Shown: positions 7,384 to 15,169, counted from the stretch's first letter. The stretch: DNA of 25,744 nucleotides from an uncultured Collinsella sp. (GCA_900757285.1 CAAENI010000216.1:1-25744), one strand, 5' to 3'. Program-made: numbers and translations. The notes: generated by a model not told the origin, from the sequence alone.

Positions 7384-8157
7384 ATGCTGCTCGCTATCGA
7401 TATGGGAAACACGCAGACGGCCATGGGTCTGTTTGACGGAGACGAGCTGGTGCAGTCGTGGCGCATGCCCACCGACCGCTCCTATACCGCCGACGAGATC
7501 CACGTGCGCTTGATGGGCTTCTTTAAGATGTACGACCTCTCGCTCGGCGCGGTCGATGCGATCGCCTTTGCCGGCGTGGTGCCGCAGCTCTCGCGCGAGT
7601 GGCGCGCCGTGGCCGACCGCATCGCCGCGGACGCCATCGTCATTGGCCCGCAGACGGCGGCCGTGACCAAGCTACGGGCGGCACGCCCCCAAGCCGTGGG
7701 TGCCGACCGCATCGCCAACGCCGTCGCTGCCGAGACCTTCTACGGCGCTCCGGCGATCGTGGTGGACTTTGGCACCGCAACCAATATCGACGTTATCGAC
7801 GAGGACGGCTATTACATTGGCGGAGCGATTGCGCCGGGCATCCGCATTTCGATGGACGCGCTCGCCGCCCGAGCCGCCAAGCTCGCTAGCGTTCCGCTCG
7901 AGGCGCCCGAGCACGCCATCGGCCGCGATACCGAGGAGTGCATCAAGGTCGGCGCCGTAACGGGCGCCGCCGCCATGGCCGAGGGCCTGGTCGCGCGCAT
8001 GAAGCGCGAGCTGGGGCGCGAGGACGCCACCGTTATCGCCACGGGCGGCCTCGCCAGCATCGTCGCCGATTCGACTGATGCCTTCGACATAGTCGACGGC
8101 CAGCTCACCATCAAAGGCATCTGCGAAATCTACCGCCGCATGCAGAAGCTGGGGTAA
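7384..8157 (+). CDS. coaX: Type III pantothenate kinase
   Basis: This cytoplasmic enzyme phosphorylates pantothenate to 4'-phosphopantothenate, the first committed step of coenzyme A synthesis. The 257-residue length is normal for the family. Seen in the sequence are the phosphate-binding D6-M-G-N-T motif, G-A-D-R-I-A-N at 106-112 with the probable catalytic Asp107, D-F-G-T-A-T-N at 128-134, and G-G-A-I-A-P-G at 146-152. GGGAG lies five bases before the ATG. The gene is alone on the plus strand and converges with the ATPase gene across the palindrome at 8203-8251. coaX is often found beside birA in bacteria; here the biotin-ligase-like gene is about 1.5 kb away on the other strand with the ATPase cassette between them. 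Confidence 0.95.
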   Translation: MLLAIDMGNTQTAMGLFDGDELVQSWRMPTDRSYTADEIHVRLMGFFKMYDLSLGAVDAIAFAGVVPQLSREWRAVADRIAADAIVIGPQTAAVTKLRAARPQAVGADRIANAVAAETFYGAPAIVVDFGTATNIDVIDEDGYYIGGAIAPGIRISMDALAARAAKLASVPLEAPEHAIGRDTEECIKVGAVTGAAAMAEGLVARMKRELGREDATVIATGGLASIVADSTDAFDIVDGQLTIKGICEIYRRMQKLG

Positions 8158-8202
8158 GGCGGGGTTTAAGTCGAGCGCGAGCGGCGAACTAGGCAACGCA
8201 TC

Positions 8203-8251
8203 GGTCCTATTCCTCAAAATCGAAATTTTTTCGATTTTGAGGAATAGGACC
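8203..8251. repeat. Perfect 23-bp palindrome, copy 1 (also a likely bidirectional terminator)
   Basis: The left arm 8203-8225 begins GGTCCTATTCCTCAAAATC. The right arm 8229-8251 is its exact reverse complement, with a three-base T loop. It lies between the convergent coaX and ATPase stops and is followed by TTTT on the plus strand. The outer sequence CTATTCCTCAAAA is shared with the palindromes at 9479-9519 and 9562-9608; the inner bases differ. Confidence 0.9.
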
Positions 8252-8256
8252 TTTTG

Positions 8257-9453
8257 CTAAGCCTCGCCGCACAACCACCTCGCCAGGTCCACGATCTGCA
8301 CCCCATCGCGATCCGTGGCCTCGTGATGCGTGCGAGCAAGAATCATCTTGGGATACGCATCGCCAATGCTCAGCAGTGGCGAAATCTCGCGTTCAAACGT
8401 CTTATCCGAGCTAATGTCGTCGCTCACCTGGATATAGAGCTTCTCGCTCCGTTTGATTGCTACAAAGTCTATTTCCTTTTTATAGAGCACGCCGACGTAT
8501 ACCTCGTATCCGCGCCGCAGCAGCTCGATGGCCACCATGTTCTCGTATACGCGCCCCCAATCCATATCACGTGTACCAAGCAGTGCGTATTTGAACGCGT
8601 GGTCTGCCAGGTAATACTTCTCGCCGCTCTTAAGGTATTTTTTGCCGCGAATGTCGTACCGACGAACTTTATAGAAGGCAAACGCATCGCACAGGTACCC
8701 CATGTACGTGCCGACCGTCTTGTTCGTAATCTTTAGCCCATCCGCATTCAAAACATCTGTAATGCTGCGTGCCGACGTTATGTTGGAGACGTTGTCCATC
8801 ATGTAATCGGCAATGCGCAGCAGTGCCGATTCGTTTCTCACGTTATGCCGCTGCACGATATCCCTCACGATGAGCGTTTTGAAGACATTGGAAAGATATT
8901 GGTAGCGCTGCTCCTGCAGTGGATAAGGGTAAGAGCCGGACATACCGCCGGTTCTCGCGTACTCATCGAAGTCGTGATCGACCTCGCCCTCGTCACTATA
9001 GAAGCGATACTCCTCAAACGAGAATGGGAAAACCTCGATCTCGAACGTGCGCCCCGTAAAGAGCGTCGACAGATCGCTCGACAGCAAAAAAGCGTTCGAT
9101 CCGGTGATGAAGATGTCGTACTGCTCGGATGCATGGAGGCTGTTGATCGCGCGTTCAAAGCCGTCGCACATCTGAACCTCATCGATAAGCAGGAAGTTTT
9201 GCTTGCCGGACACTCGATGCTCTTTCACATAGGCGAGCAGGGCATGATATTCGAGCAGGCCCTCGAACTCGTCGAGGTTGTAATTGATATGGATGACATT
9301 CGAATTGGACAGATTTGCCTCCACGTAATCGCGGAGGGCCTCGAGCAATTTTGACTTACCGCTACGGCGAATGCCCGTTATGACCTTGATGTCCGGTACG
9401 CCAATAAGGCTCGTCAACGTGTCCATATATGACGTTCTATTGATGAGTTTCAT
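8257..9453 (-). CDS. AAA-family ATPase with C-terminal DUF4143 (nuclease-fold-like) region
   Basis: The 398-residue protein starts at the ATG at 9453, preceded by GAGGGGG four bases away. A longer frame from a TTG at 9489 would begin inside a palindrome and is less likely. Walker A is G-I-R-R-S-G-K-S at 27-34, Walker B is L-L-I-D-E at 88-92, and I-T-G-S-N at 116-120 fits sensor 1. The rest matches the DUF4143 layout. It ends in K-K-E-I-D-F-V (326-332) and Y-I-Q-V-S (340-344), the pattern seen in restriction-endonuclease-like C-terminal domains of this family. Cellular role is unknown; such genes are common, variably present accessory genes. Strong palindromes flank it on both sides, and it lies between coaX and the biotin-ligase-like gene, suggesting a cassette. 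Confidence 0.85.
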   Translation of the reverse strand: MKLINRTSYMDTLTSLIGVPDIKVITGIRRSGKSKLLEALRDYVEANLSNSNVIHINYNLDEFEGLLEYHALLAYVKEHRVSGKQNFLLIDEVQMCDGFERAINSLHASEQYDIFITGSNAFLLSSDLSTLFTGRTFEIEVFPFSFEEYRFYSDEGEVDHDFDEYARTGGMSGSYPYPLQEQRYQYLSNVFKTLIVRDIVQRHNVRNESALLRIADYMMDNVSNITSARSITDVLNADGLKITNKTVGTYMGYLCDAFAFYKVRRYDIRGKKYLKSGEKYYLADHAFKYALLGTRDMDWGRVYENMVAIELLRRGYEVYVGVLYKKEIDFVAIKRSEKLYIQVSDDISSDKTFEREISPLLSIGDAYPKMILARTHHEATDRDGVQIVDLARWLCGEA

Positions 9454-9478
9454 TGGGCCCCCTCGCGGTCTTTTATCG

Positions 9479-9519
9479 CTATTCCTCAAAACTGAAAAAA
9501 TTTCAGTTTTGAGGAATAG
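9479..9519. repeat. Perfect 19-bp palindrome, copy 2, upstream of the ATPase
   Basis: CTATTCCTCAAAACTGAAA (9479-9497) and its exact reverse complement (9501-9519) surround AAA. It ends 25 bases before the ATPase start codon, so if the promoter is further upstream (TATATT occurs at 9531-9536 on the minus strand) the hairpin is in the 5' leader. Confidence 0.85.
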
Positions 9520-9561
9520 GCTCTGTAACGAATATACCTCGCGAAAGGCCGAGCTGGCTTA

Positions 9562-9608
9562 ATCCTATTCCTCAAAAACGAAAATTATTCAGTTTTGAGG
9601 AATAGGAT
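9562..9608. repeat. Palindrome copy 3, 16-bp perfect arms with imperfect centre
   Basis: ATCCTATTCCTCAAAA (9562-9577) pairs exactly with TTTTGAGGAATAGGAT (9593-9608). The centre (GAAAATTATTC) is only partly self-complementary. It has the same outer arms as copies 1 and 2 and lies 42 bases from copy 2. Confidence 0.85.
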
Positions 9609-9631
9609 CGAGATGCCGCCCTGCAGTCACG

Positions 9632-9669
9632 CAGAAGCCCTCCCCGGTGCAAGCCGAGGAGGGCTTCTG
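9632..9669 (-). terminator. Hairpin downstream of the biotin-ligase-like gene
   Basis: CAGAAGCCCTCC (9632-9643) and GGAGGGCTTCTG (9658-9669) form a perfect 12-bp stem 36 bases past the stop of the minus-strand gene. There is no good T run on the minus strand, so termination is likely but not certain. Confidence 0.5.
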
Positions 9670-9704
9670 TCGTCATCGTTATCTTTGAACGCGAGTGCCT
9701 CGCG

Positions 9705-10406
9705 CTACAGCCCGCGAATGCGCACGGCCTCGGGCGGAAACTCTTGCTCGCCGGCGTCAGTCTTAATGGTCGCGCGACCCCAGATGTCCAGGCCCGCAAA
9801 CACGCCGACCGCGAGCGGCAGGCCGTTGGGCGACACCGCCGCGACCTGACGACCCAGCAGCGGCACCATATCGAAATACTCGCCCAGCACCGGGGCCAGC
9901 GGGCCGGCAGCGCCCTGTGGTGTGTTGGCGGCAACCGCCCAGGCGTCAACGCGAGCGAGCACCGCCGCGGCCAATGCCTCGACCAGTACCTCGTCGCCCA
10001 TATCCACGCCGAGCTCGCCCAGTGCCGAACGCTCAATATCCACCGTCACCGCGGCAAACATGCCCGCGGCACCGGCACCGCCGTTCACGGCGACGCGCGC
10101 GAGCGACGTCTCAAACGCAGGCGCGCCGCACACGATGTCACTCGGCCACTGGATGCCCACCTTGCCGGCAAGCCCCAGGCCCGGCGTTGCGGCCGTGCCC
10201 GCGAGCGCGTCCATCATGCCCATTGCGGCCACAAACGGCAGACCGTGGAAGGCGTGCATGTTCACATCGGGGCGCACGACCAGCGAAAACGTCAACGACG
10301 CCTCGCCCGCGCTCCACGCGCACCGGCCCGCGGACGCACCCTCGCGGCCCGCGTCACGCGCCGCGTCGAGCTCGGTACCGGCGGCAACAGCATTCATCTC
10401 GATCAT
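9705..10406 (-). CDS. Biotin-protein-ligase-like protein with degenerate active-site motifs
   Basis: This 233-residue protein has the outline of a BirA-type biotin--[acetyl-CoA carboxylase] ligase. L-T-F-S-L-V-V-R-P (about 38-46) is followed by the helix L-P-F-V-A-A-M-G-M-M-D-A-L, then V-G-I-Q-W-P-S-D-I-V where the family has KWPND. A C-terminal beta-barrel-like segment (L-L-G-R-Q-V ... D-I-W-G-R-A) follows. There is no N-terminal DNA-binding domain. The usual GRGRRGR biotin loop reads AGREGASAGR, and the lysine before WPND is replaced by Gln. The ATG at 10406 directly follows the TAG of folP-folK, so the two genes are probably one operon. It may be a divergent ligase, a biotin-binding relative, or a decaying gene. 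Confidence 0.55.
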   Translation of the reverse strand: MIEMNAVAAGTELDAARDAGREGASAGRCAWSAGEASLTFSLVVRPDVNMHAFHGLPFVAAMGMMDALAGTAATPGLGLAGKVGIQWPSDIVCGAPAFETSLARVAVNGGAGAAGMFAAVTVDIERSALGELGVDMGDEVLVEALAAAVLARVDAWAVAANTPQGAAGPLAPVLGEYFDMVPLLGRQVAAVSPNGLPLAVGVFAGLDIWGRATIKTDAGEQEFPPEAVRIRGL

Positions 10407-12140
10407 CTACATACGCCCCAATTCGCCCACGATATGGCCCACGCGATCCTCGGGCTCCTTGACCTCAACGCCGTTGTAGCGGAAGAACCGAGCCGGGTCG
10501 TGCATCAGGTCCTCAAGTGGCACCAGCACAAAGTCGCGCTCGCCGATCAGCGGATGCGGCAGGCGCAGCTTCTTGCCGCCGTGGGTCTCGCCGTCCATCC
10601 ACAGCAGGTCCAGGTCGATGGTGCGCGGGCCGTTTGCCTTGGCCTTCTTGGAACGGTCGCGGCCCAGCTCGGCCTCGATCTTCATGAGCTCGTCAAGCAG
10701 CACCAGCGGAGCCAGCTCGGTCTTGATCTCGATGACGGCGTTGGCAAACGCGTCCTGGCGCGTCTCGTAGGCCGGCTCGCTCTCGTAGATGCGCGAGGAG
10801 TTGGACACGCAGGTGAGCGGGATCTCGGCAATCATGTCGCGGGCGGCGCGGATGTTGTCGCAGCGATGCCCCAGGTTGGAACCCACGGCCACAAACGCGC
10901 GACGTGGCTGCGGCTTGGCGACAGCCCAGTAACCGTTCAGGAACTGCGCGAAACCGGTGACGTCGTGCACGCGCACGATGTTGGCACCGGCCTGGATGGC
11001 GCCCAGGCACACGCCAAACGTGGCGGCATCGCGCGCGGCGGCCTCGGTCACGCCCGAGACGGCGCCCACAAAACGCTTGCGCGACACGGCGCACATGAGC
11101 GGATAGCCCAGCGACGCCATCTTGGCGGTCTCGCGCTGGATGACGACATCCTCGTTGGCCGTCTTGCCAAAGCCCGGACCGGGATCGATGCAGATGCGGT
11201 CGCGCGACACGCCGGCATGGATGAGCGTGCGGGCCTGATCGGACAGGAAGCCCATGACGCGGCGCATGATGGGCGCCGAATCGGGCAGGGTAAAGCGGCG
11301 GAGCTGCGAGGTGGGCACATAGGCTTCCTCACGGCGGGCACTGCGGCGCATCATGGCGGCCAGGTGGTCGCTGGGCTCTGGTGCGGCTTCGGTAGCTGCG
11401 GGCACGGTCTCGGGCGCAGCGGCGGCAGGGGCAGTCTGCTCGGCAGCCGGCGTCTCTGGCTCGTCAACAGGCTCGGGCGCGGGCTCCGGTTCGCCAAACG
11501 GCAGCGAGGGCTGTACCACACCGCCCGGAAGCTTGGCCTCAACCTTGGACTCGCCCAGCAACTTGCCGCGACGGCGACGGGCCGGCTTCTCGGCCTCGCG
11601 CGCGGCCTCGGCAGCCGCTTCGCGTGCCTTCTCGGCAACAAACGCCGCAGCTGAGGTATCGAGCTGCACCGTCGCGTGCGTGCGTGCTGGTGTGGCGACC
11701 TCGCCGGCGTGCATCACGATGACGCCGCAGGTGCTCGTCTTAACGAACTCGACCATCTTGGGGTCGGTGAAGCCGGTCACGTCGTTGACGATCGAGGCGC
11801 CGCAGCGCACGGCCGCCTTGGCAACCGCCACATGACGCGTATCGATCGAGACGATGGCGCCCTCTTTGGCCAGCGCGCGCACGACGGGCAGCACGCGACG
11901 CGCCTCCTCGTCGGGGTTGACCGGGGTAAAGCCGGGGCGCGTGGACTCGCCGCCCACGTCGATGATGTCGGCGCCGGCATCGAGCATCGCCAGGCCGTAC
12001 TCGATGGCGGCGTCCGGGTCGAAGTGCTCCCCGCCGTCGCTAAACGAATCGGGCGTCACATTGAGGACGCCCATGATGCGCGGACGATCAAAGCTGAGCT
12101 CGTACTTTCCGCACCGCCATGTCTTGCTGTCGTTCGCCAT
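10407..12140 (-). CDS. Dihydropteroate synthase - HPPK fusion with a large low-complexity insert
   Basis: This 577-residue fusion carries out two folate-pathway steps: joining pABA to the pterin pyrophosphate (FolP), and pyrophosphorylating hydroxymethyl-dihydropterin (FolK). The start at 12140 has AGGAGG six bases upstream. The DHPS part shows M-G-V-L-N-V-T-P-D-S-F-S-D-G-G (23-37), V-G-G-E-S-T-R-P (62-69), I-V-N-D-V (117-121), V-M-H (142-144), I-D-P-G-P-G-F-G-K-T (318-327), S-R-K-R-F-V-G (353-359) and R-V-H-D-V (390-394). HPPK starts near 413 (F-V-A-V-G-S-N-L-G) and has G-P-R-T-I-D-L-D-L-L (504-513) and L-P-H-P (527-530). Between MHA and the IMRRVMGFL helix are about 145 residues (149-289) where DHPS normally has about 22. 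These are rich in Ala, Glu, Pro and Arg. All core motifs remain, so it is probably active. Confidence 0.93.
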   Translation of the reverse strand: MANDSKTWRCGKYELSFDRPRIMGVLNVTPDSFSDGGEHFDPDAAIEYGLAMLDAGADIIDVGGESTRPGFTPVNPDEEARRVLPVVRALAKEGAIVSIDTRHVAVAKAAVRCGASIVNDVTGFTDPKMVEFVKTSTCGVIVMHAGEVATPARTHATVQLDTSAAAFVAEKAREAAAEAAREAEKPARRRRGKLLGESKVEAKLPGGVVQPSLPFGEPEPAPEPVDEPETPAAEQTAPAAAAPETVPAATEAAPEPSDHLAAMMRRSARREEAYVPTSQLRRFTLPDSAPIMRRVMGFLSDQARTLIHAGVSRDRICIDPGPGFGKTANEDVVIQRETAKMASLGYPLMCAVSRKRFVGAVSGVTEAAARDAATFGVCLGAIQAGANIVRVHDVTGFAQFLNGYWAVAKPQPRRAFVAVGSNLGHRCDNIRAARDMIAEIPLTCVSNSSRIYESEPAYETRQDAFANAVIEIKTELAPLVLLDELMKIEAELGRDRSKKAKANGPRTIDLDLLWMDGETHGGKKLRLPHPLIGERDFVLVPLEDLMHDPARFFRYNGVEVKEPEDRVGHIVGELGRM

Positions 12141-12234
12141 GAACATCCTCCTAAAATGCCCACGCCGCCGCGCTCGGGCGCTGACGGCGGGGTCGCTTTG
12201 CAATTAGTCTTTCTATTGTATCCGCGCGCGCGGG

Positions 12235-12987
12235 CTAGAACGCAAACGCGGCCGCGATGTCGCAAGAAATCAGCAGGTCGGCATTTGCATCCTGATCGGT
12301 GGGCGCCAAATTGCAAATGGCCAGCGTATCGCCAGTAAAGTAACGCGTGAGGCCCGCCGCCGGATACACTACGAGCGAGGTTCCGCCCACGACGAGGGCG
12401 TCGGCTGCGGCGATGGCAGCAACGGCACCGGTCAACACATGCTCGTCGAGCGGCTCTTCGTAGAGCACTACATCGGGCTTGATGCGGCCGCCGCACGCGG
12501 GGCATGCAGGCACGCCCGCGGCATCCTCGTGCTCGCGCGAGCAAATCCACTCGGCGCTATAGACTGTGCCGCACGACTGGCAAATGTTGCGATGGACCGA
12601 TCCGTGCAGCTCGAACACGCGCTGTGAGCCGGCCATCTGATGCAGGCCGTCGATATTTTGCGTCACCACGGCATTTAGCTTGCCGGCGCGCTCCAGCTCG
12701 GCCAGCTTGGTGTGGCAGCGGTTGGGCTTGGCGTTAAGCGCAATCATCTTGGTTCGGTAAAAGTCGAAGAACTCCGCCGGATGTGTCTCGTAAAAGCTGT
12801 GCGACAGCATGGTCTCGGGCGGATAAGCAAACTGCTGATGATACAGGCCGTCCACGCTGCGGAAATCGGGAATGCCGCTTGCCGTGGAGACGCCCGCACC
12901 GCCAAAGAAGACCACGCGCTCGTGGGTGTCGAACAGCTCCGCCAACGCCGCGGAGGCCTGCTTGGGATCTGTTATCGCTTGCGTCAT
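12235..12987 (-). CDS. cobB: NAD-dependent protein deacylase, sirtuin family
   Basis: This cytosolic enzyme removes acyl groups from lysine using NAD+. The 250-residue protein carries G-A-G-V-S-T-A-S-G-I-P-D-F-R (30-43), T-Q-N-I-D-G-L-H (109-116) and the catalytic His128 in F-E-L-H-G-S. Zinc ligands are Cys136, Cys139, Cys162 and Cys165, and G-G-T-S-L-V-V-Y-P-A lies at 201-210. GGAGG is six bases before the ATG at 12987. A Tyr-x-Arg-like arrangement (F-Y-R at 76-78) lies in the acyl-pocket region, so preference for longer or acidic acyl groups cannot be excluded. It is upstream of folP-folK on the same strand with a 94-base gap, and diverges from xth across 114 bases. Confidence 0.92.
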   Translation of the reverse strand: MTQAITDPKQASAALAELFDTHERVVFFGGAGVSTASGIPDFRSVDGLYHQQFAYPPETMLSHSFYETHPAEFFDFYRTKMIALNAKPNRCHTKLAELERAGKLNAVVTQNIDGLHQMAGSQRVFELHGSVHRNICQSCGTVYSAEWICSREHEDAAGVPACPACGGRIKPDVVLYEEPLDEHVLTGAVAAIAAADALVVGGTSLVVYPAAGLTRYFTGDTLAICNLAPTDQDANADLLISCDIAAAFAF

Positions 12988-13101
12988 GTTTGTCCTCCGT
13001 CCATGTTGGTCGGGGCGGCTGCGATTGCGCCGTCGCCCACGGAGCCCACCCCGCCCCTGTTGCGCTAATCTTAAGCCTGCCAACCCCGTCGAAAGGACAC
13101 C

Positions 13102-13920
13102 ATGCCTCAGACTTACACTTTCGCCTCGTGGAACGTCAACGGCCTGCGCGCCGTGCTCAAAAAGGACCCGAGCTTTATCCAGATCGCGCAAGAACTCGAC
13201 GTCGATATCCTGGCGCTGCAAGAGACCAAGCTGCAAGAAGGCCAGGTCGATATTGACCTGCCCGGCTATCACCAAACCTGGAGCTACGCCGAGCGTAAAG
13301 GCTATTCGGGCACTGCGGTCTTTAGCCGCCAGGAACCGCTGCGCGTGCTGCACGCCGACGCGCTGCTACCCTACGCCGGCGAGGGTGAGGCGGCCGCACT
13401 CGTCGCCCAAGCCGTAACCGAGGGCCGCGTCTGCGCGCTCGAGTTCGACAAGTTTTGGTTTGTCGACGTCTATACGCCCAACGCCCAAAATGAACTCGCC
13501 CGCATCGACGTGCGCATGGCGTGGGACGACGCCTACCGCGGCTTTTTGAACGCGCTCGAGCGCGAGACCGGCAAACCCGTCGTGACCTGCGGCGACTTTA
13601 ACGTGGCGCACGAGGAGATCGACCTTAAGAACCCCAAGTCCAACCGCGGCAACGCAGGCTTTTCGGACGAGGAGCGCGGCAAGTTTACCGAGCTGCTCGA
13701 CGCCGGTTTTACCGATACCTGGCGCGCGGCAAACCCCGACGTCGAGGGCGTCTACAGCTGGTGGAGCTATCGCTTTAATGCCCGCAAGAACAACGCCGGC
13801 TGGCGCATCGACTACTTCCTGGTAAGCGACGCAATCGCCGACAACGTACGCGACACCGGCATCCGCGGCGACATCTTTGGCAGCGACCACTGCCCCGTCA
13901 CCCTCACCCTAGAGCTCTAG
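13102..13920 (+). CDS. xth: Exodeoxyribonuclease III / AP endonuclease
   Basis: This 272-residue Mg-dependent enzyme cuts at abasic sites and removes 3' blocking groups in base excision repair. All catalytic motifs of the exonuclease III family are visible: W-N-V-N-G-L-R (10-16), L-Q-E-T-K (39-43, metal ligand Glu41), C-G-D-F-N-V-A-H (163-170, Asp165 and Asn167), G-W-R-I-D-Y-F-L (233-240, Asp237) and G-S-D-H-C-P-V (260-266, Asp262 and His263). AAAGGA precedes the ATG by five bases. The gene is divergent from cobB. Its only terminator-like structure is the hairpin inside the inverted-repeat element at 13927-14211. Confidence 0.95.
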   Translation: MPQTYTFASWNVNGLRAVLKKDPSFIQIAQELDVDILALQETKLQEGQVDIDLPGYHQTWSYAERKGYSGTAVFSRQEPLRVLHADALLPYAGEGEAAALVAQAVTEGRVCALEFDKFWFVDVYTPNAQNELARIDVRMAWDDAYRGFLNALERETGKPVVTCGDFNVAHEEIDLKNPKSNRGNAGFSDEERGKFTELLDAGFTDTWRAANPDVEGVYSWWSYRFNARKNNAGWRIDYFLVSDAIADNVRDTGIRGDIFGSDHCPVTLTLEL

Positions 13921-13926
13921 CCCCAA

Positions 13927-14211
13927 CTGATCTCCTGGGGACGGAGGAAAAGGAATCATTTTCACTTCGCGAGATCATCCACGCAGCTCGCTTGCCACGA
14001 AACTGGCCCATCTACTACGTTTAAGCCACTACCCTCAACCACAGTGAACAACGCAGAAAGAAAACCGCAGGTAGAAAGCCTACGGTTTTTCATAAAACAC
14101 GGTTGAGGTTGGGGGTGTCGGGCCAAACGTAGTAGATAGACCGATTTCGTGGCGGGCGGGTTCAGCTGATTCCCTGGGGACATCTGGGGACGGAAGAAAA
14201 TGGATCAATTT
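13927..14211. repeat. Long inverted-repeat element 1, flanked by short direct repeats (MITE/REP-like)
   Basis: Imperfect arms 13994-14046 and 14098-14153 pair along their length and include a perfect 13-bp core, ATCTACTACGTTT (14010-14022) with AAACGTAGTAGAT (14125-14137). The centre is a hairpin, AAAACCGCAGG (14061-14071) with CCTACGGTTTT (14079-14089, one mismatch) plus a T run, which can serve as the xth terminator. Outside the arms lie related direct repeats: CTGGGGACGGAGGAAAAGG near 13935 and CTGGGGACGGAAGAAAATGG near 14184, with a further CTGGGGA at 14174. No open frame of note is inside. The layout resembles a non-autonomous transposable or REP-type element. Confidence 0.75.
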
Positions 14212-14250
14212 GGCTCTCTGAGGGCCACGATGCCCGTCATATCAGCCGGC

Positions 14251-14415
14251 CATTCCAAAACTATGCCGGTTTACGGGGCTGAATCGCGAACCCCCAACCA
14301 TACGCAATTCCGAGATAATAAAACCGCAGGTGAACGGCTTACTCTATTTCGAAAAAAGCCGGCATGGTCTGCCTGCGCCAATCTAGCCCCGTAAACCGGC
14401 ATAGTTTTGAAATGA
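14251..14415. repeat. Long inverted-repeat element 2 (MITE-like)
   Basis: A perfect 25-bp terminal inverted repeat is at 14256-14280 and 14385-14409, arm CAAAACTATGCCGGTTTACG plus five more bases. Near-matches extend outward (CATTC/GAAATG). The arms are unrelated to those of element 1, but the interior carries AAAACCGCAGGT (near 14320), the same string as the central hairpin of element 1. No gene is inside. Confidence 0.8.
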
Positions 14416-14455
14416 CACTTCGGCAGTATTGATTCCCGCCCCGACGCAACCAGCC

Positions 14456-15169
14456 CTACAGCCTGTATTTCACGACGACACGGTTAATGCGACGGCACCA
14501 AGGCTTGTACAAGGCGGCCAAAAACACGCAGGTCGCAAGGCCGTGCGTAATATCGAACGGCACTGCCGTGGCAAGACGCGCCACGGCACCCGCCCAAGTA
14601 AGCGGCTGTACAAAACCAATGATGTCATATGCGTTGATCACGACGCCATAGAGCAGGCCCGACGCAAAGCCGTACGCCAGCAGTGCTGGCATGCGCACGG
14701 TGCCGTCGACGCGGTCGAACGCACCCGCATACGCTAGCGCGCCGCCAACATAGCCAACCAGCCCCCAGGCATACATCTGCCACGGCGTCCACATGCCCTG
14801 TCCAAAAAAGAAATTACTGGTCAGTGCCGCCAGCGCTCCAACCATAAAGCCGTTGCGGCGTCCGAGCGTCGCCCCTGCGATGATGGCGATGGCGCTCACC
14901 GGTTTAAAGTCGGGAATGGGGCCAAACAGAATACGCCCCGCCGCAGCCAACGCCGCCAGAACCAGCGTGGGCATAATCTGGCGCAGTCCCGGGCGCGACG
15001 CCTCGTAACCCGCAAAGAACAGCGCGAGCACCAGCGCCACCACGACAAGCATGGCAAGCGCCGCCTGCTCAATACCTGCCAGCAACGCTGCAGCCATCAC
15101 CGCAGGAACCGCCAGCAGCAGCGGAATCTCCAGTTTTGCAAGTAGGCGCGAGACGCGATAATCCACCAT
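14456..15169 (-). CDS. ECF transporter substrate-binding (S) component, probably for a vitamin
   Basis: This 237-residue integral membrane protein begins at the ATG at 15169, four bases after the stop of the fused ATPase gene. A longer in-frame reading would overlap that gene. About six hydrophobic segments are visible. The central stretch G-P-I-P-D-F-K-P-V-S-A-I and G-R-R-N-G-F-M-V-G-A-L, then S-N-F-F-F-G-Q-G-M-W-T-P-W-Q-M and G-L-V-G-Y, is typical of S components that pair with T and A subunits. That family includes cobalamin-type S proteins, but the substrate cannot be read from the sequence and no riboswitch is evident upstream of the operon. Order T, A-A, S on one strand with overlap or a minimal gap implies one transcript and one complex. 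Confidence 0.85.
   Translation of the reverse strand: MVDYRVSRLLAKLEIPLLLAVPAVMAAALLAGIEQAALAMLVVVALVLALFFAGYEASRPGLRQIMPTLVLAALAAAGRILFGPIPDFKPVSAIAIIAGATLGRRNGFMVGALAALTSNFFFGQGMWTPWQMYAWGLVGYVGGALAYAGAFDRVDGTVRMPALLAYGFASGLLYGVVINAYDIIGFVQPLTWAGAVARLATAVPFDITHGLATCVFLAALYKPWCRRINRVVVKYRL

Noticed and set aside
9454..9489. Upstream TTG start giving a 410-residue ATPase
   Set aside because: The TTG is inside a palindrome arm; the ATG at 9453 has a strong GAGGGGG site and begins with the normal family N-terminus.
9744..11654. 636-codon plus-strand open frame
   Set aside because: Antisense across the biotin-ligase-like and folP-folK genes; His/Arg/Gly-rich composition and no motifs.
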